From an uncultured Oscillospiraceae bacterium (GTDB lineage: Bacteria; Bacillota; Clostridia; Oscillospirales; Acutalibacteraceae): DNA of 15,991 nt. The notes beneath the pieces were generated by a model, which saw only the letters and a program-made list of their open reading frames with translations, was not told where the DNA came from and made no database searches. The stretch spans positions 1-15,991 of the forward strand of contig CABTZO010000021.1 in assembly GCA_902489335.1 (NCBI GenBank). The letters are read 5' to 3'. Below, piece by piece: positions 1 to 8,400 of this stretch. A program made the translations under genes and the position numbers. Position 1 is the stretch's first letter. Each line of letters opens with the position of its first letter.

Positions 1-543
1 AATAAATTTGTAATAGAAAAAGGCAGATACAAAATATTAGTCGCATCTTCTTCCAAAGACATAAGACTTCATAAAACTCTCGTTATGAATGTAAAAGAAG
101 AAAAGGAATTAAATTACAAAAAACTATTGCCGTCATACTACATAGGAAGACCTGATTTAGCGTCAGATGAAGAAGTTCAAATTTTGTTTGACAACAAGCT
201 AAGTGACTATAAAGTAAAAGATTCTTCATACTATGATCCCTTTACCACGTTATCCGATACATATAAATTCAATGCAATAAAAAGACAAATTGAAAATATT
301 ACAGATAAGATTGCCCCGGTACGTAATGTTTATGTTCAAATGGGAATGGATTCAGCGGGAAATTTCCCGGTTTCGCGTATTGCCGAAATATCCCGAGGTG
401 CTTTAAATAAAGATGCTGCAAAATCGTTTTACAAGATTTTTTCGGAAAATAATAAATTAAAAAATTATAAAAGCCTTGCCGTGAATACAATAAAATCACT
501 TCCGACTGCAATTATGAGTCTTTACTATAAAGACAAAAAATGA
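1..543 (+). CDS. Glycoside hydrolase family 3 (beta-glucosidase-type), C-terminal fragment
   Basis: The reading frame is open from base 1, so the gene starts left of the window and only its last 180 residues are seen. The Met at 85 is internal. Residues 1-29 match the end of the fibronectin type III-like domain that closes many GH3 beta-glucosidases (G-R-Y-K-I-L-V-A-S-S-S-K-D-I-R-L). A linker resembling the GH3 tail follows (Y-K-K-L-L-P-S-Y-Y), then a basic, helical C-terminal extension ending in KDKK. GH3 enzymes hydrolyse terminal beta-linked sugars from oligosaccharides. The catalytic Asp and acid/base residues are upstream and cannot be checked, so substrate and activity are unknown. The fragment has no signal peptide or membrane helix. 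The gene converges with the gene at 595-1896 and shares its terminator. Confidence 0.82.
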   Translation, partial: NKFVIEKGRYKILVASSSKDIRLHKTLVMNVKEEKELNYKKLLPSYYIGRPDLASDEEVQILFDNKLSDYKVKDSSYYDPFTTLSDTYKFNAIKRQIENITDKIAPVRNVYVQMGMDSAGNFPVSRIAEISRGALNKDAAKSFYKIFSENNKLKNYKSLAVNTIKSLPTAIMSLYYKDKK

Positions 544-563
544 TTCGTTTATAAGAAAAAATA

Positions 564-589
564 GCCCTCTGATTTTAATATCAGAGGGC
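564..589. terminator. Shared bidirectional intrinsic terminator between convergent genes
   Basis: A 10-bp stem (GCCCTCTGAT at 564-573 with its complement at 580-589) encloses a 6-nt loop. On the minus strand it is followed by a T-rich run (complement of 551-563, containing TTTTTT), so it should end the transcript of the gene at 595-1896. On the plus strand only a weaker T-containing tail follows. It begins 21 nt after the GH3 stop and lies just past the minus-strand stop. Confidence 0.82.
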
Positions 590-594
590 CAAAT

Positions 595-1896
595 TTATTC
601 TTTATATGTTGTTTTTTCTACAATTTGAGTTTCTTCTCCGTCAGGTGTTTGGATTGTAATCTCCGTTTTTTCTTTAGATTGAACTTCCGGTGCTTTTATC
701 GGTTCTTGAGTCGAATATATGAATTCAAGAATTGTCTTTATCGCATGTTCTATTGAGTTAACATCAATATTTTTTTCTGTATCTGCTAAAGTTTCATAAA
801 AATCAGGTTTTGAGTTTGTAGCGGTTGTCAAAACACCGTATTTGTAATTGGCACTGTCGAAAGGTTTTGCCTGAGTATGTAAATAAGATGCGTTTACAGA
901 TTTAAGATCAATATGCGAAGATTTTGCACATTTTTTTAATGTTGATGAAAGATTTCCACGCACACCGAGATTTGATTTGCCCATTAAGGTATCAACACAG
1001 ATAACTTGAGTTTTTCCCGGACCATAAAAATCAATGTTTTCTTTGATAAACTGTCTGGTTCCGGCATTGGCGGGATATTTGCTTCCTGAAAACAAAACGC
1101 AAATTTGAGTGTTCTTGAAGTTTAAATTTTGAACGTTTAGATATCTTAAAACTCCTAAAAGAGCGTAACAACCTGTCATATTGTTTGCAACTCCGGGAGT
1201 TGATATATTCGTATTAAATCCGGCTCCGTAAATAAAACTTATTAGGCTTGCAAGGAAAGCGCAGATTCCACTTATAAAGACAAAGAGTTTAGGGTTAAAA
1301 GTAAGTGAAATAAGATTATATTTTTCAATCAAACTTAATACCGGATAAACTGCGGCAAACAAAACGAGTATAAAACAGATGAATTTTAGAAGCGCATTAA
1401 ATGCTCCGTTAAAAACTTTTTTCGTTGGCGCATCTATATTTGCGGTTAAAATAATATTTTGTTCGACAATTTCCTCTGCTTTTTTTGTAACGATTAAATT
1501 CTTTGCCGATTTCTTCTTTGAAATTGAAAAAATACCTAAAAAGAACAGAATCATAATCAGCCAAATAACAATGGTCGGTATCGATAGTATGGGCATCAAA
1601 TAATGTGAGAGAAAAATTAAAACTGTTATGGCGAGTAGCAAAAAGCCCGTAAAGAAATTAGAATATCTTTTTCGATTGAGTTTAGCAGTATAAGTTTTCA
1701 AATCGACCTGATTACTGAATGCTTCAGATTCTTTTTTTAAAATTTCGGCAAAAGAGGTTTCATTTTTTGATGCGGGTGCTCTGTTAACAAGAATGTCCGC
1801 TTTATCATTTAATGTCTTTTTAAGAGTTCGTGCTGCATAATTTGAGCATTCTCTTACGTCGCCGACATAACGAGGATTACTTTCAAAAGCTGTCAT
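595..1896 (-). CDS. Four-helix membrane protein of the M28 (Zn aminopeptidase) fold, probable pseudopeptidase
   Basis: 433 residues. An N-terminal cytoplasmic segment (1-78) carries an E-C-S-N-Y-A-A-R and N-R-A-P-A-S pattern like that of clostridial membrane M28 peptidases. Two pairs of hydrophobic helices follow, at about 81-101 with 103-125 and 170-191 with 203-225. The M28 core strands surround and follow them: T-A-N-I-D (151-155), G-V-A-N-N-M-T-G (235-242), F-S-G-S-K-Y (269-274), V-D-T-L (301-304), P-F-D (345-347) and the closing F-Y-E-T-L-A-D-T (366-373). In active members, as I recall the motifs, these hold His, Asp, Glu-Glu, Asp and His. Here they read Asn153, Asn238, Lys273-Tyr274, Asp302 and Glu368, so only one ligand survives. 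A hydrophilic charged tail follows from about 397. The ATG is preceded by AAGGAG with 5-nt spacing. Translation starts 9 nt after the E1-like gene, whose stop overlaps this Shine-Dalgarno. The fold call is fairly firm; loss of activity is inferred. Confidence 0.7.
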   Translation of the reverse strand: MTAFESNPRYVGDVRECSNYAARTLKKTLNDKADILVNRAPASKNETSFAEILKKESEAFSNQVDLKTYTAKLNRKRYSNFFTGFLLLAITVLIFLSHYLMPILSIPTIVIWLIMILFFLGIFSISKKKSAKNLIVTKKAEEIVEQNIILTANIDAPTKKVFNGAFNALLKFICFILVLFAAVYPVLSLIEKYNLISLTFNPKLFVFISGICAFLASLISFIYGAGFNTNISTPGVANNMTGCYALLGVLRYLNVQNLNFKNTQICVLFSGSKYPANAGTRQFIKENIDFYGPGKTQVICVDTLMGKSNLGVRGNLSSTLKKCAKSSHIDLKSVNASYLHTQAKPFDSANYKYGVLTTATNSKPDFYETLADTEKNIDVNSIEHAIKTILEFIYSTQEPIKAPEVQSKEKTEITIQTPDGEETQIVEKTTYKE

Positions 1897-1905
1897 AATT
1901 TCTCC

Positions 1906-2631
1906 TTAATCATTTCCCGAACAAACGGGACAATTATTCATCTTTTTTATATCTGTTTTTTCGAAAGTCATTTCCGAAGAATCATAATATAAAAGTTTTC
2001 CTTCAATTGGCACAGGAAGGCCTAAGATGTGTTGCAAAATTGAGGTTGCGGCTATTGAACCAAGTGTGCTTACAACTGCTCCGACAGAACCGTAAATTTC
2101 TTCCGGAGGCTGTTGTGTGCCAAGCAGACAAGCAAGACAGGGGGTGGTTTTTGGGTTTATAAAGCTTATTGTTCCCATGAATCCGTTTGAAGAAACATCG
2201 ACAAACGGTGTTTTCAACTCATAACAGGCTTCATTTACAATCATCTTGGCTTGAATACTGTCAACCCCTACAGCAACAATATCATATTGTCCGATAATTT
2301 CAACGGCATTTTCCTTGTTTATCGCAGTTGATATCGGTAAAACAACAATATCCGGATTAAAGGTTTTAATTTTCTTCGCTGCGCTGTCAACTTTCAAATT
2401 TCCTATATCATCATAATGGTGTAAAATTTCGCGATTCAAATGATTCACACTAATTATATTGGGATCTATAATTCCTATTGTTCCGACTCCTGCGGCCGCT
2501 AAATCATAAAGTAAAGTAGAATTTACACCACCGATACCCACGACTAAAACCGAAGCATCTTCTATTTTTGATTGACCGTCATGTCCTATTTCTTTAAGAC
2601 ACATTTGTCGAGCATATCTGTCTGCGTTCAT
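1906..2631 (-). CDS. E1-like adenylyltransferase (MoeB/ThiF/HesA family)
   Basis: 241 residues from ATG 2631. The frame is open to a TTG at 2652, but the Shine-Dalgarno AAAGGAG (2643-2649) lies between the two, so the ATG is preferred. Family features in order: R-Y-A-R-Q (5-9), the nucleotide-binding G-I-G-G-V-N-S (32-38), Asp56 after the second beta-strand, N-R-E-I-L (66-70) with the adenylation Arg, K80-V-D-S-A, Asp124, and a zinc site made of C165-x2-C168 and C234-x2-C237. These proteins bind ATP and adenylate the C-terminus of a ubiquitin-like sulfur carrier such as MoaD or ThiS. The crossover loop after the first CxxC, usually C-A-E-A-G-V, reads I-Y-G-S-V-G-A with no Cys, so a thioester or persulfide step there is unlikely. 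No ThiS, MoaD, thi or moe gene lies in the window. The gene is operonic with the M28-like protein. The subfamily is not resolved. Confidence 0.85.
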   Translation of the reverse strand: MNADRYARQMCLKEIGHDGQSKIEDASVLVVGIGGVNSTLLYDLAAAGVGTIGIIDPNIISVNHLNREILHHYDDIGNLKVDSAAKKIKTFNPDIVVLPISTAINKENAVEIIGQYDIVAVGVDSIQAKMIVNEACYELKTPFVDVSSNGFMGTISFINPKTTPCLACLLGTQQPPEEIYGSVGAVVSTLGSIAATSILQHILGLPVPIEGKLLYYDSSEMTFEKTDIKKMNNCPVCSGND

Positions 2632-2642
2632 TTTATGAATCG

Positions 2643-2649
2643 CTCCTTT
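2643..2649 (-). promoter_or_regulatory. Ribosome binding site deciding the start of the E1-like gene
   Basis: On the minus strand AAAGGAG sits 11 nt before ATG 2631. The alternative start TTG 2652 lies directly upstream of this motif and has no comparable site. This supports the shorter 241-residue product. Confidence 0.6.
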
Positions 2650-2664
2650 CAAAATATCGTAGCA

Positions 2665-2693
2665 ATTATAACAAAGAGCCGTTTGTTATTCAA
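2665..2693 (-). promoter_or_regulatory. Sigma-A type promoter for the E1-like/M28-like operon
   Basis: On the minus strand a -35 TTGAAT (2688-2693) is followed by a 17-nt spacer and a perfect -10 TATAAT (2665-2670). Transcription would start near 2658, leaving a short leader of about 27 nt before ATG 2631. The site lies downstream of the terminator at 2766-2796, so the two minus-strand operons are separately transcribed. Confidence 0.75.
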
Positions 2694-2765
2694 TTGTTAA
2701 AAGGACAAATTTTGCAATATAAAAACGGGCAATATTCAATCATCCGTAAATGCTTAGATAGTCTG

Positions 2766-2796
2766 AAAAAAACAGGCGATTATAATCGCCTGTTTT
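2766..2796 (-). terminator. Intrinsic terminator of the nifJ-glpK-Ldh_2 operon
   Basis: A perfect 28-bp palindrome (2769-2796; arms AAAACAGGCGATTA and complement) abuts the TAG stop of the Ldh_2 gene. On the minus strand it runs into seven consecutive T (2766-2772). The GC-rich core is CAGGCG/CGCCTG. Confidence 0.88.
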
Positions 2797-3903
2797 CTAT
2801 TCTTCCCAAGGGAATGTATAGCTAAGATTAAACATATCTCTGACGTCTGACAATTCACTTTGGACAGACTCATTTATTTTTACACCCTTGTCTTTGTTTT
2901 CTTGATAAAAAAGATATTCTTTTTCTCCGGCCGTGTAAATCTTATCTTGGCCCGGAGCTTTTTGAGAGTTTCTTAACCCTCTCAAAATATCTCCCGTTGT
3001 TTTTTTGAAACTCTCGGCACCCAAAAATGCTTCTGTATCTATAGCTATAAAGAAGTGTCCTAAATGATAAGGCACTCTTTTTCCGCTTTCGTCGAGGCCT
3101 TTGAGTGTTTTCAGAAAACTTCCTGCTGCAAGAGCGGCTGATAAAATTTCAACGACTGTAGCATATCCATATCCCTTGTATCCTGCGGTTTCTTCACCGA
3201 ATCCACCCAATGGAGCAAGAGCAGCTTCACCCTCAGTAAGTTTTTCCAAGATTTCTTTTGAAGACACAAGAACATTTCCTTGCCTGTCGGTTACAACACC
3301 TGCCGGGGTATCTTTTCCCAGACGATTGTAAACTTCAATTTTTCCTCTTTGCATTATTGATGTTGCACAGTCTAATATGAAATCAAACGGTTCATCTGTC
3401 GGAAAACCTACAGTAAGAGGGTTGGTACCAAGCATATTTTCAACACCGAATGTCGGTGCAATAGATGGTCTTGCGTTTGTTCCGGTTATACCGATACAAT
3501 TTTTCTTGGTTGCCATAGAAGAATAATATCCTGCAATTCCGTAATGAGTTGAATTTCTGACCGCAACCATACCCATACCGTATTTTTTTGCCTTGTCTAT
3601 GGCCATATTCATAGCTTTATACGAAATTACATGGCCCATACCGTCATGTCCGTCAATTACTGCAGTTGTAGGAGTTTCACGCAAAATTTCAAAATTTGTT
3701 TTAACATTTTGAATTCCAATATTTATTCTGTCGATATATATCGGTTTAAATCGGTTTACTCCATGAGAAAAAATGCCTCTTTTATCGGATTCAATTAAAA
3801 CATCAGCACAGATTGCGGCTTCATTTTCCGGAACTCCGATTGCAACAAAAGCATCTTTCATAAAATTTTCAGCGACATTAAAGGGCAAATAAAAGTCACT
3901 CAT
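2797..3903 (-). CDS. Ldh_2 family NAD(P)-dependent 2-oxoacid dehydrogenase (malate/L-lactate type)
   Basis: 368 residues from ATG 3903. A GTG one codon earlier is also open, but GGGAG lies 7 nt before the ATG. The protein is of the Ldh_2 (malate/L-lactate dehydrogenase, YlbC/ComC) fold, unrelated to classical LDH/MDH. Visible features are R-G-I-F-S-H-G-V with His47, the N-S-T-H-Y-G-I-A-G-Y-Y stretch with the conserved His120, the N-M-L-G-T-N-P-L nucleotide-site region, and a K-G-Y-G motif in the second half. Length is normal for the family. Such enzymes reduce 2-oxoacids (oxaloacetate, pyruvate, diketogulonate, cyclic imino acids) with NAD(P)H; the substrate cannot be read from sequence. It overlaps the glpK stop by 8 nt (ATGAGTGA), which suggests translational coupling, and it is the last gene before the terminator. 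Beside PFOR and glycerol kinase it probably reoxidises NAD(P)H in the cytoplasm. Confidence 0.88.
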   Translation of the reverse strand: MSDFYLPFNVAENFMKDAFVAIGVPENEAAICADVLIESDKRGIFSHGVNRFKPIYIDRINIGIQNVKTNFEILRETPTTAVIDGHDGMGHVISYKAMNMAIDKAKKYGMGMVAVRNSTHYGIAGYYSSMATKKNCIGITGTNARPSIAPTFGVENMLGTNPLTVGFPTDEPFDFILDCATSIMQRGKIEVYNRLGKDTPAGVVTDRQGNVLVSSKEILEKLTEGEAALAPLGGFGEETAGYKGYGYATVVEILSAALAAGSFLKTLKGLDESGKRVPYHLGHFFIAIDTEAFLGAESFKKTTGDILRGLRNSQKAPGQDKIYTAGEKEYLFYQENKDKGVKINESVQSELSDVRDMFNLSYTFPWEE

Positions 3904-5422
3904 CACAGTTCTCCCAGTTCATAGCTCTGCTTACGGCTTTTTTCCAACCACGGTAAAGTTCGTCACGCTTTTCGGCTTCCATTGTAGGCTTGAAGATTTT
4001 ATTACATTTTCTTAGAGTTCTTATCTCATCTAAGTCTTTCCAAAATCCAACTGCAAGTCCCGCAAGATAAGCACAGCCTAAAGCAGTTGTTTCAACGACT
4101 TCAGGGCGATTAACATCTGCATTTATGAAGTCTGCTTGAATCTGTAAAAGCAAATCCGATGCACTTGCACCGCCGTCAACTCGGAGTTCCTTAATTTCTT
4201 TACCGCTGTCTTCTTTCATCGCAAGGTATAAATCTTTTACTTGGAAGGCAATACATTCACGCGCAGCTCTCATAATATGAGAACGGTTTACACCTCTTGT
4301 AAGGCCCATAATGCAACCGCGAGCATACATATCCCAGTAGGGAGCACCGAGACCGGTAAAAGCAGGAACCAAAAAGCATCCGTTTGAATCTTCTACTTCC
4401 TCGGCATATTTGTCGCATTCACCGGTATTGTCGATTAAATGGACTTCATCTCTCAGCCATTTAATTGTCGAACCGGCATTAAATGCACTTCCTTCTAAAC
4501 AATATGTAATTTTATCTCCGATTGCCCAGGCAATTCCGGAAGTTAAATCATTTTTTGAAGTAACTCTGTTTTCGCCCGTATTCATCAGAAGAAAAGCACC
4601 GGTTCCGTATGTGTTCTTTGCCATTGCTTCATCAAAACAAGCTTGTCCGAATAAAGCGGCAGGTTGATCTCCGATGGCACTTGCAATCGGAACACCTTCT
4701 AAACTTTCAAGACCGATTATATTTCTGGTGAATTTTCCGTAAACTTCACTTGAAGGTCGGACTTCGGGTAAAATTGACATAGGAATTCCCAAAGTATCGC
4801 AAATTTCTTTATCCCAACACAACTCTTTTGTATTGAAAAGCATCGTTCTGCATGCGTTTGAATAATCGGTTACGTGAACCGCTTCGTCAGAGACACTTCC
4901 GCCCGAGAAGTTCCAAATAAGCCAGGTATCTATGTTTCCGAAAAGTAAATTGCCTTCATCGGCAAGTTTCTTTGCTTTAGGAACATTATCAAGAATCCAC
5001 TTGATTTTGGTAGCTGAAAAATATGCGTCTAAAACAAGACCTGTCTTTTCCTTTATCATATCGGTCAAGCCTTGAGCTTTCAGTTCTTCAACCATGCTTG
5101 CAGTTCTTCGGCATTGCCAAACAATAGCATTATATACCGGTATTCCCGTTCTTTTATCCCACAATACTGTTGTTTCTCTTTGGTTAGTAACACCTATTGC
5201 GGCAATTTGATCGGGAGTTATATTGCTTTCTTGAAAGACATTTGCCATGGAAATAAGTTCGCTGTAAAGAATATCAATTGCATCATGTTCAACATATCCT
5301 GCCTTAGGATAGATTTGTTTGAATTCTCTTTGGCTTGTCTTAACAATCTCACCCTTATGATTGAAAATTATCGCTCTTGAACTTGTCGTTCCCTGATCCA
5401 AAGCTAAAATATATTCACGCAT
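3896..5422 (-). CDS. glpK: Glycerol kinase
   Basis: 508 residues, full length. The cytoplasmic enzyme phosphorylates glycerol with ATP to sn-glycerol 3-phosphate. Features: the N-terminal D-Q-G-T-T-S-S-R phosphate loop (from residue 9), the first FGGY signature around Y-F-S-A-T-K-I-K-W, the catalytic Asp in I-G-D-Q-P-A-A-L-F-G, T-Y-G-T-G-A-F, and the second FGGY signature in V-D-G-G-A-S-A-S-D with R-P-E-V-V-E-T-T-A-L-G. In the activation loop, where PTS-regulated Firmicute kinases carry H-F-Y-G, this protein reads G-L-E-S-L-E-G-V-P-I with no His, so activation by HPr phosphorylation is unlikely. The start is set by AAGGAG with 6-nt spacing, overlapping the nifJ stop 10 nt upstream. No glpF, glpD or glycerol dehydrogenase is in the window, so the fate of the product is not shown here. 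Confidence 0.97.
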   Translation of the reverse strand: MREYILALDQGTTSSRAIIFNHKGEIVKTSQREFKQIYPKAGYVEHDAIDILYSELISMANVFQESNITPDQIAAIGVTNQRETTVLWDKRTGIPVYNAIVWQCRRTASMVEELKAQGLTDMIKEKTGLVLDAYFSATKIKWILDNVPKAKKLADEGNLLFGNIDTWLIWNFSGGSVSDEAVHVTDYSNACRTMLFNTKELCWDKEICDTLGIPMSILPEVRPSSEVYGKFTRNIIGLESLEGVPIASAIGDQPAALFGQACFDEAMAKNTYGTGAFLLMNTGENRVTSKNDLTSGIAWAIGDKITYCLEGSAFNAGSTIKWLRDEVHLIDNTGECDKYAEEVEDSNGCFLVPAFTGLGAPYWDMYARGCIMGLTRGVNRSHIMRAARECIAFQVKDLYLAMKEDSGKEIKELRVDGGASASDLLLQIQADFINADVNRPEVVETTALGCAYLAGLAVGFWKDLDEIRTLRKCNKIFKPTMEAEKRDELYRGWKKAVSRAMNWENCDE

Positions 5423-5432
5423 TCTATTCTCC

Positions 5433-8400
5433 TTAATTTTCAGGCTCTAACATTTTCTCAAGTTTTGTAAGAGTTTTATATTTATCATCCGCTATTTTTT
5501 CTGCTCTGTCAAATAAAGCATCGGCTTTATCCGGGAAGAATCTTTTAAGTGAAGAATATCTTACTTCGTTCATCAAGAATTCTTGATAATCTGTACTTGG
5601 CTCTTTGCTGTCGATGATAAGAGGATTTTTACCCTCTTTCTTAAGATCTGGATTAAATCTGAAGTTGTGCCAATAGCCTGCCTGAACCGCTTTTTTCTCT
5701 TCACTTATGCTTAGTCCCAAACCGCCTTTTATTCCATGGTTGATACAGGGAGAGTAAGCGATGATTAAAGATGGTCCTTTATAACTTTCGGCTTCTCTGA
5801 TAGCTTTCAGGCACTGATTATAATCGGCTCCCATAGCAATTTGAGCGACATATACATATCCGTAGGTCATTGCCATTGCTGCGAGATCCTTTTTCTTTAT
5901 CTCTTTTCCTGATGAAGCAAATTGAGCTATTGCACCGAGATTTGTTGCTTTTGAAGCTTGACCACCCGTGTTTGAATAAACTTCGGTGTCAAATACTAAA
6001 ATGTTGACATCTTCATTTTTGGCAAGAACGTGGTCAAGACCTCCGAAACCGATATCATAAGCCCAACCGTCTCCGCCGAAAATCCAGAAAGATTTTTTAG
6101 AAAGGAAATTCTTGTTGTCTAAAAGATCTTTTATAATATCCGAACAACAGTCGCTGTCAGAATCAAATTTTTCAAGTTCTTCAATTAAAACTTCACTTAC
6201 AAGTGCATTGTCGGTTGCGTCATCAAAAGTTTTTATCCATGATTCACATGCAGATTTCAAGGTGTCGGAAAGATTGTCACATTCTGAAAGATTCTTAATG
6301 TTTTCAAGGAGTCTTTGTCTGATTGCCTTATTAGCCAAAAACATTCCGTAACCGTATTCTGCGTTGTCTTCAAACAGAGAGTTTGCCCAAGCCGGACCCT
6401 TTCCTTTTGCGTTTACGGTGTAAGGGGTACTCGGTGATGATGAGCCCCAGATTGAAGAACAACCTGTTGCGTTTGCAATAAGCATTTTGTCTCCATAAAG
6501 TTGAGTAACAAGCTTAGCATAAGGTGTTTCACCGCAACCTGCGCATGCACCTGAAAACTCTAAAAGAGGTTTGTTAAACTGGCTTCCTCTAACTGTGCTG
6601 TCTTTGAATTTCTCTTTCACTTCCGGTTTACAGCTGAGTGTTTGTGCATAATCGAAGTTTTTCTGCTTTGATTTTTGAGAAGCAAAAGGCATCATTGCAA
6701 GAGCTTTTTGTCCTTTCTTTCCCGGACAAACATTCACGCAAGATCCACAGGACAAGCAGTCCATGGGAGAAATTGTGATTGCAAACTCTTTGCCGGGAAG
6801 TCCGTTCATCGGAATAGTTTTCATTCCTTCAGGTTTATTCTTTGATTCTTCTTCATTCAACACTGCCGGTCTGATAACGGCGTGAGGACAAACATATGAG
6901 CAGAAATTACATTGAATACAATTTTCCGGATTCCATTCGGGCACATGAACGGCAGTTCCTCTTTTTTCAAAAGCGGCTGTTCCCTGTGGAAGTGTTCCGT
7001 CGGCGAATTCATCTGCAAAAGCAGAAACAGGGATATCGTCTCCTTTTTGAGCATTTGAAAGACTTAAAACTTTATCTAAGAAATGATTGAGTTCAGGTCT
7101 GTCACTTTTTTTACTTTCTTTTTCGATTTCATCTTTTGCATTTGCCCATTCTTTTGGAACTTCTACTTTTCTTACGTTTTCAATTCCCTTGTCAATTGCG
7201 TCATAGTTCATCTGAACAATTTTATCGCCTTTTTTGCCGTATGATTTTTTGGCGGCGGCTTTCATATGTTCTCTTGCTTCTTCAATCGGTATAATTTTTG
7301 AGATGGAGAAGAAAGCAGATTGTAAAATTGTGTTTATTCTGTTGCCGAGTCCTAATTCTTCAGCTGTTCTTATTCCGTTTATCGTGTAGAATGAGATGTT
7401 CTTGTTTGCAAGATCTCTCTTTACATTAGCAGGAAGATTTTCTTCAAGTTCATCTTCGTCCCAAATGCAGTTTAGCAGAAAAGATCCGTTTTCTTTTAAA
7501 TCTGAAGTCATATCATAGTTATAAAGATATGAAGGATTGTGACATGCAACAAAATCAGCATGATTAATCAGATAAGTAGATTTGATTTTTGATTTGCCAA
7601 ATCTTAGATGCGAAACAGTGATACCGCCGGACTTTTTCGAGTCATATGAGAAATATCCCTGAACATATAAGTCGGTATTATCTCCGATAATTTTAATTGA
7701 GTTTTTATTTGCCCCAACGGTTCCGTCAGAGCCGATTCCCCAGAATTTACATGAAATAGTGCCTTCGGGTGTTGTATCCAACGGTCCTTTTTCTTTCAAA
7801 GAAAGATTTGTAACATCGTCGTTTATTGCAATTGTAAATTCTTCTTTAGGTTCATTTTCTTTCATGTTTGAATAAACAGCTTCAATTGATGAAGGAGGAG
7901 TGTCTTTTGAACCGAGTCCGTATCTTCCGCCGTAAACAGGTATGTCTTTAAATTTGCTGTCCTTAAGCGAAGTAACAATATCAAGATAAAGGGGCTCACC
8001 GAGAGAACCGGGTTCTTTTGTTCTGTCTAAAACTGAAATGGCCTTTACCGAAGCCGGTAAAGCTTTAAGTAAATGCTCTTTTGAAAAAGGTCTGAAAAGT
8101 CTAACCTTAACAAGACCATATTTTTCACCTTGTGAATTTAGCAGGTCGATTGTCTCTTCAATCGTATCGCAGATTGATCCCATTGCAACGATTACATATT
8201 CGGCGTCTTTTGCTCCATAGTAATTGAAGAGTTTGTAATCGGTTCCGATTTTTTCGTTTACATTGTCCATATAATCTTCAACAACATTTACAATGTTGTC
8301 ATAATAGGGATTGCAAGCTTCTCTTGCTTGGAAAAAGACATCAGGATTTTGAGCACTTCCGCGTAAAACCGGCTTTTCGGGATTTAGTGCACGATCTCTG

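Noticed and set aside
85..87. Met at 85 as the start of an independent small gene
   Set aside because: The frame is open from base 1 and the upstream residues form the end of a GH3 fibronectin-like domain.
2632..2652. TTG 2652 as the start of the E1-like protein
   Set aside because: The only Shine-Dalgarno lies downstream of the TTG and serves ATG 2631, where the usual family N-terminus begins.
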